A DNA stretch of 15,261 nucleotides from Euryarchaeota archaeon UBA557 (GCA_002503285.1 DARI01000014.1:1-15261), one strand, 5' to 3'; shown: positions 6,959 through 14,789, counted from the stretch's first letter. Translations and numbers: made by a program. Notes: generated from the sequence alone by a model not told the origin.

Positions 6959-8830
6959 ATGAAGATAAATGCATATGCCTTGACTCTGCTCCTTCTTCTT
7001 GTTCCTCTGTCGGGATGTACTTCAGATGATGATGCAATGGATAATTCAAAAAATAATGATAACTTAAATGCTTATTTTGAATATAGTGATGTAACAATTA
7101 ACGTAGTGCATGGTGAAGACAAATATGAATTTAAAATTCAATTAAATCACACTGCATCTCCTGATCATGCTGATAATTTCGTAAAACACATTTCTGGAGG
7201 GAACTATACTGATTCAATATTTCATAGGATTATACCTAACTTTATGATTCAAGGAGGAGATTTTGAAAATCTTGATGGTACTGGAGGATATGCTGCTGAT
7301 TGGTATGGAATATGTAATGGGGCTAAAAAATCAAAGAATCAATGCTCAGACCAAAAGGATTGGAATGTCCCAGATGAAGCAAATAACGGCCTTAAACACA
7401 TGCCTTGCACAATATCAATGGCCAAAACATCACAGCCTAATTCTGGAGGATCTCAATTTTTCATAATTCCTGAAGGAGTTGTGGCTAATTGGTTAGATGG
7501 TGTACATACTGTATTTGGAGTGGTTATCGAAGGTTGTAAATCTATAACAGATTTATCAAAAGTTTCAACAAGTGGGTCTGACAGACCAATTGTTCCAGTT
7601 ACGATAGTTTCTACTGAAGCATCCGATATGTACTTTGAATATTATGAATCCACTACTGTTGATAGGTGTGATATACTTGCTTTTACTATAGATTTAGATC
7701 AAGATGGAAATCCTGATTTATCGCCATTAGATGGTGAAATATTTGATTTTTCATACTGTGATTTGTCGGGATTAGACCTTTCTGCTTCTAAATTTACGAT
7801 GGTCAATTTCACTGGGGCAAACCTATCATCAGTACAGTTTTCAGGTGCTTTGCTTAACGCCATCAATTTTGATAATGCTAATATGACTGATATAAATTTT
7901 AATTCGTCTATAATAGAACAATCAAGCTTTGTTAATGCTACTTTAACCAACTCTTCTTTCTATGAAGCAACAGTATATCTTACTGATTTCTCCAAAGCAA
8001 ATTTCTTGAACACTAATCTTTCTACAACTTCGCTGATTTATCCTGCAGCAATTGAATTACTCGATTGCCCTCTTAGCCTACCAGATGAGTGGGCATGTCT
8101 CAATCAAAATCTAGTGGGGCCAACTGCTAAATTATATGGGGCTAATCTATCAAATCTTGACTTATCAGATATGAATTTATCACTAACATCATCTTCAAAT
8201 ATAATTTATTGTCCTGATGTATTGCCTAGTGAATGGGTTTGTGCTGACAACTATCTTTTTGGCCCAGAAGCAATTTTTTCACAAGTTGATTTGTCTGATT
8301 TTAATCTTTCAAATTATAATTTAACTGATGTCATATTTGATAGAGTCGACTTATCTTTCACAAATTTATCAGGTACTAACTTGTCAAATGCATATATTGG
8401 TGCAAGTATAATCCACCAAACAAATTTCTCATCTGCAAATCTAAATGAAATGGAGGCAAGATGGCTATTTGGCTGCCCAGTTGAATTGCCAATAGATTGG
8501 GCATGTAGGGCAGGTATTGATTGGGATTCTACTGGATCAGATATTGGTGAAGAATTGACCATATGGGCACTAAATACAACTTATGGTATTGAGGCCAATT
8601 GGCTATTAGGGCCAAATGCTAGTCTTAATTACGTCAATATTCCCTATTTAATTAAATTAGATCTTTCTAATCTTAATCTCTCAAATGCATCTTTCGGTAA
8701 TTCTAATTTACTCGGAGCAAATTTATCTACAACAAATCTCAATGATACAGTTTGGATAAATACCATTTGTCCAAATGGTACAAACTCTGAATCAAATAAT
8801 GATACTTGTATAAATCAAACTGAGCTTTGA
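6959..8830 (+). CDS. Lipoprotein: cyclophilin-type PPIase fused to pentapeptide repeats
   Basis: A 623-aa exported protein. I chose the ATG at 6959 rather than the in-frame TTG at 6935 because it starts a clean signal peptide ending in lipobox LSGC (Cys20). Residues about 43-220 are a cyclophilin domain: FHRIIPNFMIQGGD (88-101) holds the catalytic arginine and the binding strand, and SGGSQFFI (162-169) the second conserved block. A 30-residue insert with two cysteines (near 119 and 129) interrupts it. An EF-hand-like DLDQDGNPDL follows, then about 370 residues of pentapeptide repeats (A/N-D/N-L/F-x-x) that should form a right-handed beta-helix. Three Cys-x9-Cys segments interrupt the helix. 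Proline isomerisation of extracytoplasmic proteins, with the beta-helix as presenting rod, is the likely role; the Cys pairs suggest disulfides outside the cell. Downstream it converges on the HNH gene with a 33-bp gap. Confidence 0.9.
   Translation: MKINAYALTLLLLLVPLSGCTSDDDAMDNSKNNDNLNAYFEYSDVTINVVHGEDKYEFKIQLNHTASPDHADNFVKHISGGNYTDSIFHRIIPNFMIQGGDFENLDGTGGYAADWYGICNGAKKSKNQCSDQKDWNVPDEANNGLKHMPCTISMAKTSQPNSGGSQFFIIPEGVVANWLDGVHTVFGVVIEGCKSITDLSKVSTSGSDRPIVPVTIVSTEASDMYFEYYESTTVDRCDILAFTIDLDQDGNPDLSPLDGEIFDFSYCDLSGLDLSASKFTMVNFTGANLSSVQFSGALLNAINFDNANMTDINFNSSIIEQSSFVNATLTNSSFYEATVYLTDFSKANFLNTNLSTTSLIYPAAIELLDCPLSLPDEWACLNQNLVGPTAKLYGANLSNLDLSDMNLSLTSSSNIIYCPDVLPSEWVCADNYLFGPEAIFSQVDLSDFNLSNYNLTDVIFDRVDLSFTNLSGTNLSNAYIGASIIHQTNFSSANLNEMEARWLFGCPVELPIDWACRAGIDWDSTGSDIGEELTIWALNTTYGIEANWLLGPNASLNYVNIPYLIKLDLSNLNLSNASFGNSNLLGANLSTTNLNDTVWINTICPNGTNSESNNDTCINQTEL
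8066..8626 (+). repeat. Three Cys-x9-Cys modules inserted in the pentapeptide helix
   Basis: Units start at 8066, 8210 and 8474. Each reads CP-x2-LP-x-[DE]W-x-C, followed after a variable stretch by L-x-GP-x-A. In units 1 and 2 the GP-x-A part follows within about 12 residues; in unit 3 it is delayed by about 30 residues. Spacing between the two cysteines is exactly nine residues in all three, which points to a repeated disulfide-closed loop. Confidence 0.8.
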
Positions 8831-8863
8831 ATTATGTTAAGAAATTAGATAATATGTTACATC

Positions 8864-10078
8864 CTAGAGTTTAATTTTAATTTTAAGATTAGGATGCTCT
8901 CCGCTAATGTCTACTTTATCCCCCATCTCTTTTTCTAATATATTCTTCATAGTTCCTTTGTGCCCATAAGTAGTAAAGAATGTCTTAGTACCTGTTTTAC
9001 CACTTCTTTTATGTTCATATTTTGATATTTTAATACCAAGTTTTTGAAGAGTTATTTCCTCTTTACCAACTAGTTTGATGATTACTTGTTCTAATGATTC
9101 TAAACTATTAATTTTAATTTGAAGATTAGGATGATCTCCGCTAATATCTATTTTATCCCCTAGTTCTTTTTCTAATATATTTTTCATAGTTCCTTTGTGG
9201 CCATATGTGGCAAAGAACTCTCTTGTTCCCTTTCCGCCACTTCTTTTATTCTCATATTTTGATATTTTATTACCAAGTTTTTGAAGAGTAATTTCGTCTT
9301 TACCCACTAGTTTGATGATTACTTCTTCTAATGTTTCTAATTCTTTTTCTTTAATTGGGAGATTAATTATTTCCTTGACTTGAGTATTTTGAACTCTAGT
9401 TTTTGGTCTTATTTTTTTCTTTTTATCGGAAAATATTTTATCTCCTAATATGCCTATTCCGCTCTCAATCATAGAAAAGAAACCACTTTTTGTTTTATCT
9501 TTAGGATCTCTTAGAACCTTTTTTGTTTTCCTTTGATCAAAATTTATATTCGGCTCATCGCCAACCTTCCATGATGATAATCTACCATATCCTCTAACAT
9601 TGATATTATCTTCAATACCTCCAAATCGAGCATCTAGAAACCTTTGATGCATTGAAGGGACACAATCGCTAAACCTAATTCCCTCATCAGATACAAATTC
9701 GCTCCACAAAATAAATTTCTTTATTGTGCTCCATTTATCATCATAATATTTCCAATAAGGTGGTTGACCCAAATAACTCTGAATTAAATTATTTTTAGCA
9801 GAATTACATGCCACGCATAACTGTATTTTGTTATTAGCTACATTTTTACCTCCCAAACCAAGTGGTAATATGTGCTCAGTATTACTGTTTTTGCCATTAA
9901 ATATTGCACCACAAAGTGGGCAAGTGGCCTTTATTGAAACCATATAATCAATTCTTGATTTACTTATTTTGGTACCTTTTACAACTCTACCCTTGGAAAC
10001 AAGAAATTTTTTACAATCATCCAATGATCGTTGGTACTTATCCTCTAAATCATAGAGGTCATATGCCTTCTCACTCAT
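8864..10078 (-). CDS. HNH endonuclease-like protein with tandem C-terminal winged-helix-like repeats
   Basis: A 404-aa protein. Residues 53-95 form an HNH nuclease core: CPLC (53-56) and CVAC (88-91) as the zinc pairs, EHILPLGLGG (68-77) with the catalytic His69, and NNKIQLC as the Asn-bearing strand. A basic linker (about 180-235, rich in KK and RK) follows. The C-terminal 158 residues are two copies of a 79-residue unit (247-325 and 326-404) with the core LE-LE-VIIKLVGK-EITLQKLG and a later FF-TYGHKGTMKNILEKE. The pattern of two helices, FxxxYGxxxxxxxL and a closing strand recalls the OST-HTH/LOTUS winged helix, which binds RNA or DNA; this resemblance is tentative. The zinc and His residues are intact, so nuclease activity is likely. 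GGGAG lies about 10 nt before the ATG. A host-defence or nucleic-acid-processing role is inference. Confidence 0.85.
   Translation of the reverse strand: MSEKAYDLYDLEDKYQRSLDDCKKFLVSKGRVVKGTKISKSRIDYMVSIKATCPLCGAIFNGKNSNTEHILPLGLGGKNVANNKIQLCVACNSAKNNLIQSYLGQPPYWKYYDDKWSTIKKFILWSEFVSDEGIRFSDCVPSMHQRFLDARFGGIEDNINVRGYGRLSSWKVGDEPNINFDQRKTKKVLRDPKDKTKSGFFSMIESGIGILGDKIFSDKKKKIRPKTRVQNTQVKEIINLPIKEKELETLEEVIIKLVGKDEITLQKLGNKISKYENKRSGGKGTREFFATYGHKGTMKNILEKELGDKIDISGDHPNLQIKINSLESLEQVIIKLVGKEEITLQKLGIKISKYEHKRSGKTGTKTFFTTYGHKGTMKNILEKEMGDKVDISGEHPNLKIKIKL
8867..9340 (-). repeat. Two 237-bp tandem repeats encoding winged-helix-like domains
   Basis: Units 9104-9340 and 8867-9103 encode residues 247-325 and 326-404 of the HNH protein. 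DNA identity is high over most of the length, with few indels, which marks the duplication as recent relative to the age of the family. Confidence 0.9.
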
Positions 10079-10236
10079 GTTTCTAATCTCCCTTCAGTAT
10101 CTAGGTTTACAATGTTTATCCAAATAAAAAATACAAGAGACTTATCTTCAAAATGGCTTTTTATGAATTAATTGGTATAAGTCACGTATCTAGAAAGATA
10201 TCTCTTTGTGTTCGAACTGTAGTTATTTATGGGTTA

Positions 10237-11595
10237 TCATAAGAAATTATCATCTTCAGAAGATTTTAGATTATCGAATTTATCCTTCATCGTAGGATTA
10301 TTTCTAGTCAATTTCTTTATTGATAGATCCTGAGTTTTATCATTTGCTAATCTCAATTGATTACTGCTTGTTGTTAGGCTTTTCTTTATCTTCTCCAATT
10401 TCTTTATTGTAGCATCAATATCGGATATTGCAGTATCGAAATTTTTTCTAGCAGAAGCGACATTCTTGCCAAAACCCTCTTGAAAGTCAAGCATTTTATT
10501 TTCAAAACTTTCAATGTCATAATTTTGTGATTTCATGACAGCCATCTCATTCCTAATTTCTAGAGACTTCTTAGCCTCATTTCTAATCAAAGTGAGTAAT
10601 GGAATGAATTGATGTGGTCTTACAACATACATTTTTTCGTACTTGTGTGACATATCAACTATCCCTCTGTTATACAAATCACTATCCATCTCTAACATAG
10701 ATACAAGTACTGCATATTCACATTTTTTCTTTGTACGATCTTGATCCAACTTCTTGAGATGCGATTCATTCTTTTCCCCTTGCGTATCTTCCATTTTGTC
10801 CTTCATTTCGAACATTATAGATACGAATTCTACTCCACTTGAATCTGATTCACGGAATATGTAATCTCCCTTTGTACCATGTGCCTCATCTTCTTCCTTC
10901 ACATTATCATTATCTTTCTCAAAATAAGCCGTTGGAAACGCACTAGGCCTTAGGATATTGAATTGATTTTCACACCACTTTTCGAGTTTTTCTCCTATTT
11001 CTTTGATTGACATCTTTGCTTTCATATCCTTTACTCGATTTATCTCTGCATCTTTCATATCTATTATATCGATCTTAGCTTGTATTTGAGTATGAAAAGA
11101 TTCATTCAATGATTTCTCAAGAAGATCTTTCTCGGTATCGGCTGAAGATACTTTGTGTTGAAGACTCATTATCTTCTTATCCAGTGGTGATGTAGCCTCA
11201 CTTACTGCTAGTTTCATGTTAGTTTCAGATGCTTTTAATTCATTCTCTAATCTTAGAATTTGTGTATCTTTTTCCTGTTCAAGACTCATTATCTTCTTAT
11301 CCAGAGGAGATGTAGCCTCACTTACTGCTAGTTTCATATTAGTTTCGGATGCCTTTAATTCATTTTTTAGCCTCTGAATTTGCTTATCTTTATTGACAAA
11401 TTCCATTGATTTTTCTTTAGCGATATTGGCTTCAGCTAATTCTATCGCAATTTGATGTTTTTCTTGCTCCGAAGCCAACCTATCATTCAGGTTTTTTTCA
11501 AATTCACTAGTCCGTACTTGTCTAATTATTTCTGCATAACCAGCCTGATCAACTTTGAATGATTTGGTACAGTGAGGGCATGTGATTTCACTCAT
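10237..11595 (-). CDS. DUF2130 (COG4487) family protein, PD-(D/E)xK-like nuclease with coiled coil
   Basis: A 452-aa protein. It opens with a Cys pair (CPHC, 6-9) as in the short zinc-knuckle start of this family. Residues about 30-195 form a coiled coil that includes an exact 40-residue duplication. The family core runs about 196-345: IGEKLEKWCENQF (200-212), FPTAYFEKDND (220-230), TKGDYIFRE (241-249), VSIMFEMKDK (258-267), CEYAVLVSMLEMD (292-304), LYNRGIVDMSH (307-317) and YVVRPHQFIPLLTLIRN (323-339). Asp244, Glu263 and Lys265 fit the PD-(D/E)xK catalytic arrangement assigned to DUF2130. A second helical region closes the protein. Its biological role is not settled; DUF2130 genes are scattered, which suggests horizontal movement. 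It lies 158 bp from the HNH gene on the same strand, and the two may form an accessory nuclease pair. The assignment is from remembered family motifs. Confidence 0.85.
   Translation of the reverse strand: MSEITCPHCTKSFKVDQAGYAEIIRQVRTSEFEKNLNDRLASEQEKHQIAIELAEANIAKEKSMEFVNKDKQIQRLKNELKASETNMKLAVSEATSPLDKKIMSLEQEKDTQILRLENELKASETNMKLAVSEATSPLDKKIMSLQHKVSSADTEKDLLEKSLNESFHTQIQAKIDIIDMKDAEINRVKDMKAKMSIKEIGEKLEKWCENQFNILRPSAFPTAYFEKDNDNVKEEDEAHGTKGDYIFRESDSSGVEFVSIMFEMKDKMEDTQGEKNESHLKKLDQDRTKKKCEYAVLVSMLEMDSDLYNRGIVDMSHKYEKMYVVRPHQFIPLLTLIRNEAKKSLEIRNEMAVMKSQNYDIESFENKMLDFQEGFGKNVASARKNFDTAISDIDATIKKLEKIKKSLTTSSNQLRLANDKTQDLSIKKLTRNNPTMKDKFDNLKSSEDDNFL
11161..11400 (-). repeat. Recent 120-bp tandem duplication in the DUF2130 gene
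   Basis: Units 11161-11280 and 11281-11400 match with only a few substitutions over the first 90 or so bases and diverge at the end. The period is exactly 120 bp, so 40 codons, and the frame is kept. They encode residues about 73-112 and 113-152, with the shared core ELKASETNMKLAVSEATS. Confidence 0.95.
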
Positions 11596-11648
11596 GTCAC
11601 TAATATGATTTGACGGTGTTTATAGTCTTTCAATTATTAACATAATAA

Positions 11649-13607
11649 CTAATCTTCTCTATTTGTTCGTCTATAGAGAGTAAATATTCCGATAGGAATT
11701 AATCCTATTATAATAGAAATTAATAATATATCAATTACCAAATCACTAGAAGATTGGTAGCGAGAAATTGAAGGAAAAGAATCTTTGCTATCTCCTACGC
11801 CATCTCCATCAGAATCCATCGTCTCAGTTGAATCTAATGGAAAAATATCGATAAAATCTGAGGTACCATCAGCATCAGTATCTCGATTATATGGATCAGT
11901 TCCATTCTGAATCTCAGAAACATCTGATAACTGATCATTATCATCATCAGTATCTTCATTATCGCCAGTTCCATCATTATCAAAATCTGACCATTCTGCA
12001 GAGTTAAGTGGGAAAACATCCACATCATCGAGTATTCCATCTCCATCATCATCCTCATCAAGCAGGTCACAAATTCTGTCGTTATCCATGTCTGATGGGA
12101 AATTATTAGCCATTGCTATTTCTCCTCCGTATCCACATCTCTGCTCTTCTTCATCACTCCAGCCATCTCCATCATCATCAAGATCCATAGAGGCGCAAAT
12201 TCCGTCATTATCAATATCTTGAGGTTTTGAAAGCGGATCTCCATCTTCAGTCCCACATGTTATTTCATCAACATCAGGCCATCCATCATTATCATCATCC
12301 AAATCGGCATTATTTCCAATTCCATCTAAATCAATATCATCCCATTCACTTGAGTCATTTGGAAATTTATCATTCCAGTGTATAATGCCATTATTCAACC
12401 ATAACTCATCATCAATATTGTCATACCCATCACCATCTTCATCAAGAACAGGATCAACTCTTACTACTTCGTTCCTTACATTATCAACGTAGTACAAATG
12501 ACCTTCAGGACCTATTTCGATACCCATTATCGAAGATGCTGAGGTGATTATTGTGTCTACCTCAACTGCGCTTTTACCGTCGGAATTAAGACTGTAAGAG
12601 ATTATACTACTATTTCCGTTAAGTGAAACAAATAATTGATTTCCTTCAAGAGCTATTCCAGACGGCCTGCTCATACCTTCATCGAGTATGCCCCATTCAA
12701 TTCCAGAAATGCTCGAGTATTCGGCAAGTGGTTCTAATCTAGATGAGTCGCTCATTATATCTTCAGTTTGGTATGTTGTATCATCAGTATTCACCCAGAT
12801 GACACGATTTGCACCTGCATCTGAAATGTAAAGTATGCCTGTTTCCTTATTGAGAACCATATGCCCTGGAGTTCCATATGAATGATTTAATTGAATTTCG
12901 GAATACCTTTGAACTACGCCATCTGAGTGCTCATGTCCTCCAGTATCATGGTCCATCATGAAATCATACCTAACAAGTTCTCCGTAGTATCCATCATTGT
13001 ACCAATATACGTTATCATAGTCATGAGCGATTCCTACTCCGTAAGGAGATTCATGAAGCATGTCTATGTGACTTCCAAGAAGACCACCCTCATTATTTTG
13101 ATTTTCAACTGCGAAGTGATCAAGAGAAGAAGGCCAAAGAGCAGGACCCATGAAATAGTTAGGATTACCTTGTCCATTATACGTGTTTAGAGATTCTTGG
13201 GCCGATCCCCATTGCCAGTCAAACTCAGGATGATAAGAGCCGAATGAAATTGCGCTGACTTCTTCCAAGAAATGATTTCGATTCACATCAAGTCGAATTT
13301 CAGAGGCCTGACTTTCTAATCCTGTATTGTGGACTATTGTGATACTGTCAGTTGCCTTATTTGCTACCCAAAGCTCATTCGCTCTTCCAGGATGAAACTC
13401 TAAGTCAGTAGGATCAGATAAATCATCTGACGAATCTGCTATGACTATCTCTTCAAAACTGTAGCCAAATTGTGGTACATATTCTGCCTCTATAATAGAA
13501 TCATAAGTATAAGGAGAATCATTTCCGTTTGTAGCACTTACGGCTCCAGATGGCAGATAAAGCATTAATATTGTAACCAATACCCCCGTGACTAGTTTAC
13601 TATTCAT
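11649..13607 (-). CDS. Surface-anchored NHL-type propeller protein with TSP3 calcium repeats
   Basis: A 652-aa exported protein. A signal peptide (residues 1-25, cleavage after AVSA) is followed by about 360 residues of beta-propeller repeats with NHL-like strands such as PTDLEFHPGR, MSRPSGIALEGNQLFVS and MGIEIGPEGHLYYVD. Residues about 389-619 hold seven or more thrombospondin type-3 units (DxDxDGxxDxxD), which bind calcium and form a stiff stalk. Two Cys pairs lie within CGTEDGD..ICASMD and CGYGGE..ICDLLD. A final hydrophobic helix (about 623-645) and the tail YRRTNRED anchor the protein to the membrane. Extracellular binding or attachment is the likely role, but no ligand or catalytic motif is visible. 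The ATG lies 15 nt after TATA-like ATATAA, so the leader may be very short. Confidence 0.9.
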   Translation of the reverse strand: MNSKLVTGVLVTILMLYLPSGAVSATNGNDSPYTYDSIIEAEYVPQFGYSFEEIVIADSSDDLSDPTDLEFHPGRANELWVANKATDSITIVHNTGLESQASEIRLDVNRNHFLEEVSAISFGSYHPEFDWQWGSAQESLNTYNGQGNPNYFMGPALWPSSLDHFAVENQNNEGGLLGSHIDMLHESPYGVGIAHDYDNVYWYNDGYYGELVRYDFMMDHDTGGHEHSDGVVQRYSEIQLNHSYGTPGHMVLNKETGILYISDAGANRVIWVNTDDTTYQTEDIMSDSSRLEPLAEYSSISGIEWGILDEGMSRPSGIALEGNQLFVSLNGNSSIISYSLNSDGKSAVEVDTIITSASSIMGIEIGPEGHLYYVDNVRNEVVRVDPVLDEDGDGYDNIDDELWLNNGIIHWNDKFPNDSSEWDDIDLDGIGNNADLDDDNDGWPDVDEITCGTEDGDPLSKPQDIDNDGICASMDLDDDGDGWSDEEEQRCGYGGEIAMANNFPSDMDNDRICDLLDEDDDGDGILDDVDVFPLNSAEWSDFDNDGTGDNEDTDDDNDQLSDVSEIQNGTDPYNRDTDADGTSDFIDIFPLDSTETMDSDGDGVGDSKDSFPSISRYQSSSDLVIDILLISIIIGLIPIGIFTLYRRTNRED

Positions 13608-13697
13608 AAATCTCTTATATTCAGATTACTTATGAATTTTGGCAGGTACTGTATTCACTACTCTTGAGATTACTCTCAGAAATAATTTCTATATTCA

Positions 13698-13834
13698 TTA
13701 TAGCAATATTGTCCCTTTTTCTATACTAATTATTCCTTTACAAAAGGACAGGAAACATCACCAGTGTAGCTTGCTGGAATATTCAATTTTTGTCCACATG
13801 AGGGCAAATGATTTGTATTTTAATCGATTATGCT
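13698..13834 (-). pseudogene. Frameshifted zinc-ribbon remnant
   Basis: In this 267-bp gap the minus strand carries a zinc-ribbon fossil. With two single-base repairs (one after TGCCC near 13802 and one near 13744 in the TTTTGT run), it reads ICPSCGQKLNIPASYTGDV followed by SCPFCKGIISIEKGTILL and a stop. The four zinc cysteines, the QKL..PA.YTG spacer and the closing strand match the CPxCGQxLxxPxxYxGxxxCPxC domain common in Marine Group II proteins. As written, a stop interrupts the frame and the upstream side has a TAA before any start. It is therefore a decayed copy or a piece of a larger gene. Sequencing error is possible but would have to occur twice. Confidence 0.5.
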
Positions 13835-13874
13835 AAGCTCTGATACTCCAATTGAACGCTACCCTAGTTGATAA

Positions 13875-14204
13875 TCAATTACGGACCATCCATAAACTAC
13901 CAAATATAGTCAAGGCAGTACATAAGCCAATTAATACGATTTCGAGATTGTAAAACTCTCCAGGTTCCGGCCCAAATATACTGTAATTATACAACCAGAA
14001 AAAAAACACAATCAGGGCCAAGCATAATCCTATAATCATCGTCTTCTGAATGGTGGCCATAGAACTCCAAGGCATTAACTTGCGACCAGTTTTGGTCTTA
14101 TTTTCTTTGAGATTTTTGAAAGCATAGGTCATCACTCCAATTTCCAAACTAATGTACAATATAATGACGGTGGCCACTACTAACTGCTCTACAACCATGT
14201 TCAT
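13875..14204 (-). CDS. Small three-helix membrane protein
   Basis: A 109-aa protein with three predicted membrane helices at about residues 5-27, 53-74 and 85-106. A basic loop (KNLKENKTKTGRKLMPW) joins the first two helices and should face the cytoplasm. No motif points to a function and I do not recognise the family. The ATG at 14204 is preferred; an in-frame ATG two codons later (14198) is nearly equivalent. No Shine-Dalgarno site is evident, which agrees with a short-leader archaeal gene. A TATA-like element lies about 45 nt upstream. Confidence 0.7.
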   Translation of the reverse strand: MNMVVEQLVVATVIILYISLEIGVMTYAFKNLKENKTKTGRKLMPWSSMATIQKTMIIGLCLALIVFFFWLYNYSIFGPEPGEFYNLEIVLIGLCTALTIFGSLWMVRN

Positions 14205-14245
14205 CCATATCGATTATAGACATAAAGAAATTGCCGACATCATCA

Positions 14246-14258
14246 GTTATTATACAAG
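14246..14258 (-). promoter_or_regulatory. Candidate TATA box for the 109-aa membrane protein gene
   Basis: The minus strand reads CTTGTATAATAAC about 42-54 nt before the ATG at 14204. The rest of the gap up to the next gene at 14404 holds no RNA gene that I can see, only a weak GTAAG..CTTAC inverted repeat (14309-14332). Confidence 0.3.
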
Positions 14259-14390
14259 TATCCATTCAAGGCTTTTTCTGCTTAATACAGCAATTCTTCG
14301 CTCATAATCGTAAGGGCTCCCCATCCGCTTACCCGTGAACTATAGGTTTTGCAATATCAATGTAGGCCATTCATTTATTACCAAGCCAAG

Positions 14391-14396
14391 AGGAGG
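14391..14396 (+). promoter_or_regulatory. Strong Shine-Dalgarno site of the 34-aa gene
   Basis: AGGAGG is followed by the 7-nt spacer TTTCCCC and then ATG. It is the strongest ribosome binding site in the window and is the main evidence that the 34-codon frame is translated. Confidence 0.75.
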
Positions 14397-14403
14397 TTTC
14401 CCC

Positions 14404-14508
14404 ATGGGAGATGACCAGTTGAAGATGTGGTTTTGGTTGACAATTTTACCTTTAGTTGCCTTCGGCCTAATTTTGTTAATTGGTGATTTTTTTCAATTAG
14501 GAGTTTGA
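14404..14508 (+). CDS. 34-aa single-helix membrane miniprotein
   Basis: A 34-codon gene below the usual length cut-off. The product starts MGDDQLKMWFW, continues with a helix of about 20 hydrophobic residues (LTILPLVAFGLILLIG, 12-27) and ends DFFQLGV. The acidic start before the helix suggests an N-out or reversed orientation. A strong AGGAGG site lies 7 nt upstream. A reverse-strand open frame over the same bases (14378-14563) has no such site and an implausible, Lys-rich composition. Function is unknown; miniproteins of this kind often modify a larger membrane complex. It converges on the 72-aa membrane protein gene. Confidence 0.65.
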   Translation: MGDDQLKMWFWLTILPLVAFGLILLIGDFFQLGV

Positions 14509-14537
14509 GATTGTAATCGGAAGGGTACCCATGCGAC

Positions 14538-14557
14538 CCCCCTCGTTTCAAAGGGGG
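14538..14557. terminator. GC-rich hairpin between convergent genes
   Basis: CCCCCT (14538-14543) pairs with AGGGGG (14552-14557) around an 8-nt loop. It sits between the 34-aa gene on the plus strand (stop at 14508) and the 72-aa gene on the minus strand (stop at 14571), where a bidirectional transcription end is expected. No U-tract follows directly, so a terminator or mRNA 3'-end stabiliser is only a possibility. Confidence 0.4.
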
Positions 14558-14570
14558 ACCCATTCGAAAG

Positions 14571-14789
14571 TCACTCGCTCTTCAGATCATAACCAAGCCG
14601 TATCGCTATAATTAGAATTGCACAAAGAATACCGATTTGGCCACCAAAAACCCCTGCGATTTCATAATTGTCAGTAATCCCACTTTGCGGAAACCATTCT
14701 GATAATGGCTGGGCAAGGATCGCCCCTACAAGCAGGCCTACCGGTGGAAGCAAAATCAACACAAGCGGGATGAAGTATCTACTCCTCAA
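14571..14789 (-). CDS. 72-aa two-helix membrane protein, TTG start coupled to upstream gene
   Basis: A 72-aa protein with helices at about 8-26 and 45-65 and the tail RLGYDLKSE. The open frame extends upstream to an ATG at 14858, but that would overlap the neighbour by 73 bp and add a polar head with no Shine-Dalgarno site. The TTG at 14789 is preferred. GGAGGG lies 6 nt before it, and TTG shares two bases with the neighbour's TGA (TTGA), a classical translational coupling. The protein then starts MRSRYFIPLVLILLPP, a normal basic-then-hydrophobic start. Function is unknown. It probably works together with the 73-aa upstream protein as a paired small membrane complex. Confidence 0.7.
   Translation of the reverse strand: MRSRYFIPLVLILLPPVGLLVGAILAQPLSEWFPQSGITDNYEIAGVFGGQIGILCAILIIAIRLGYDLKSE

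Noticed and set aside
9904..10086. 60-aa plus-strand frame opposite the HNH start
   Set aside because: It is antisense to a gene with intact zinc-finger and His motifs and has no support of its own.
10195..10236. TTCGAAC word that resembles a tRNA T-loop, near AGATATCT palindrome
   Set aside because: No matching T-stem, acceptor or anticodon arm could be drawn around it, so it is not a tRNA.
11834..12070. 78-aa Met-rich minus-strand frame inside the TSP3 region
   Set aside because: It is an out-of-frame reading of the repetitive GAT/GAY-rich calcium-repeat codons.
13639..13836. 65-aa plus-strand frame in the gap after the propeller gene
   Set aside because: Low-complexity translation without a convincing start; the minus strand of the same segment spells a zinc-ribbon remnant.
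14378..14563. 61-aa minus-strand frame antisense to the 34-aa gene
   Set aside because: Composition is Lys/Gly/Leu-rich without a fold or ribosome site, and the plus strand over the same bases has AGGAGG and a clean membrane helix.
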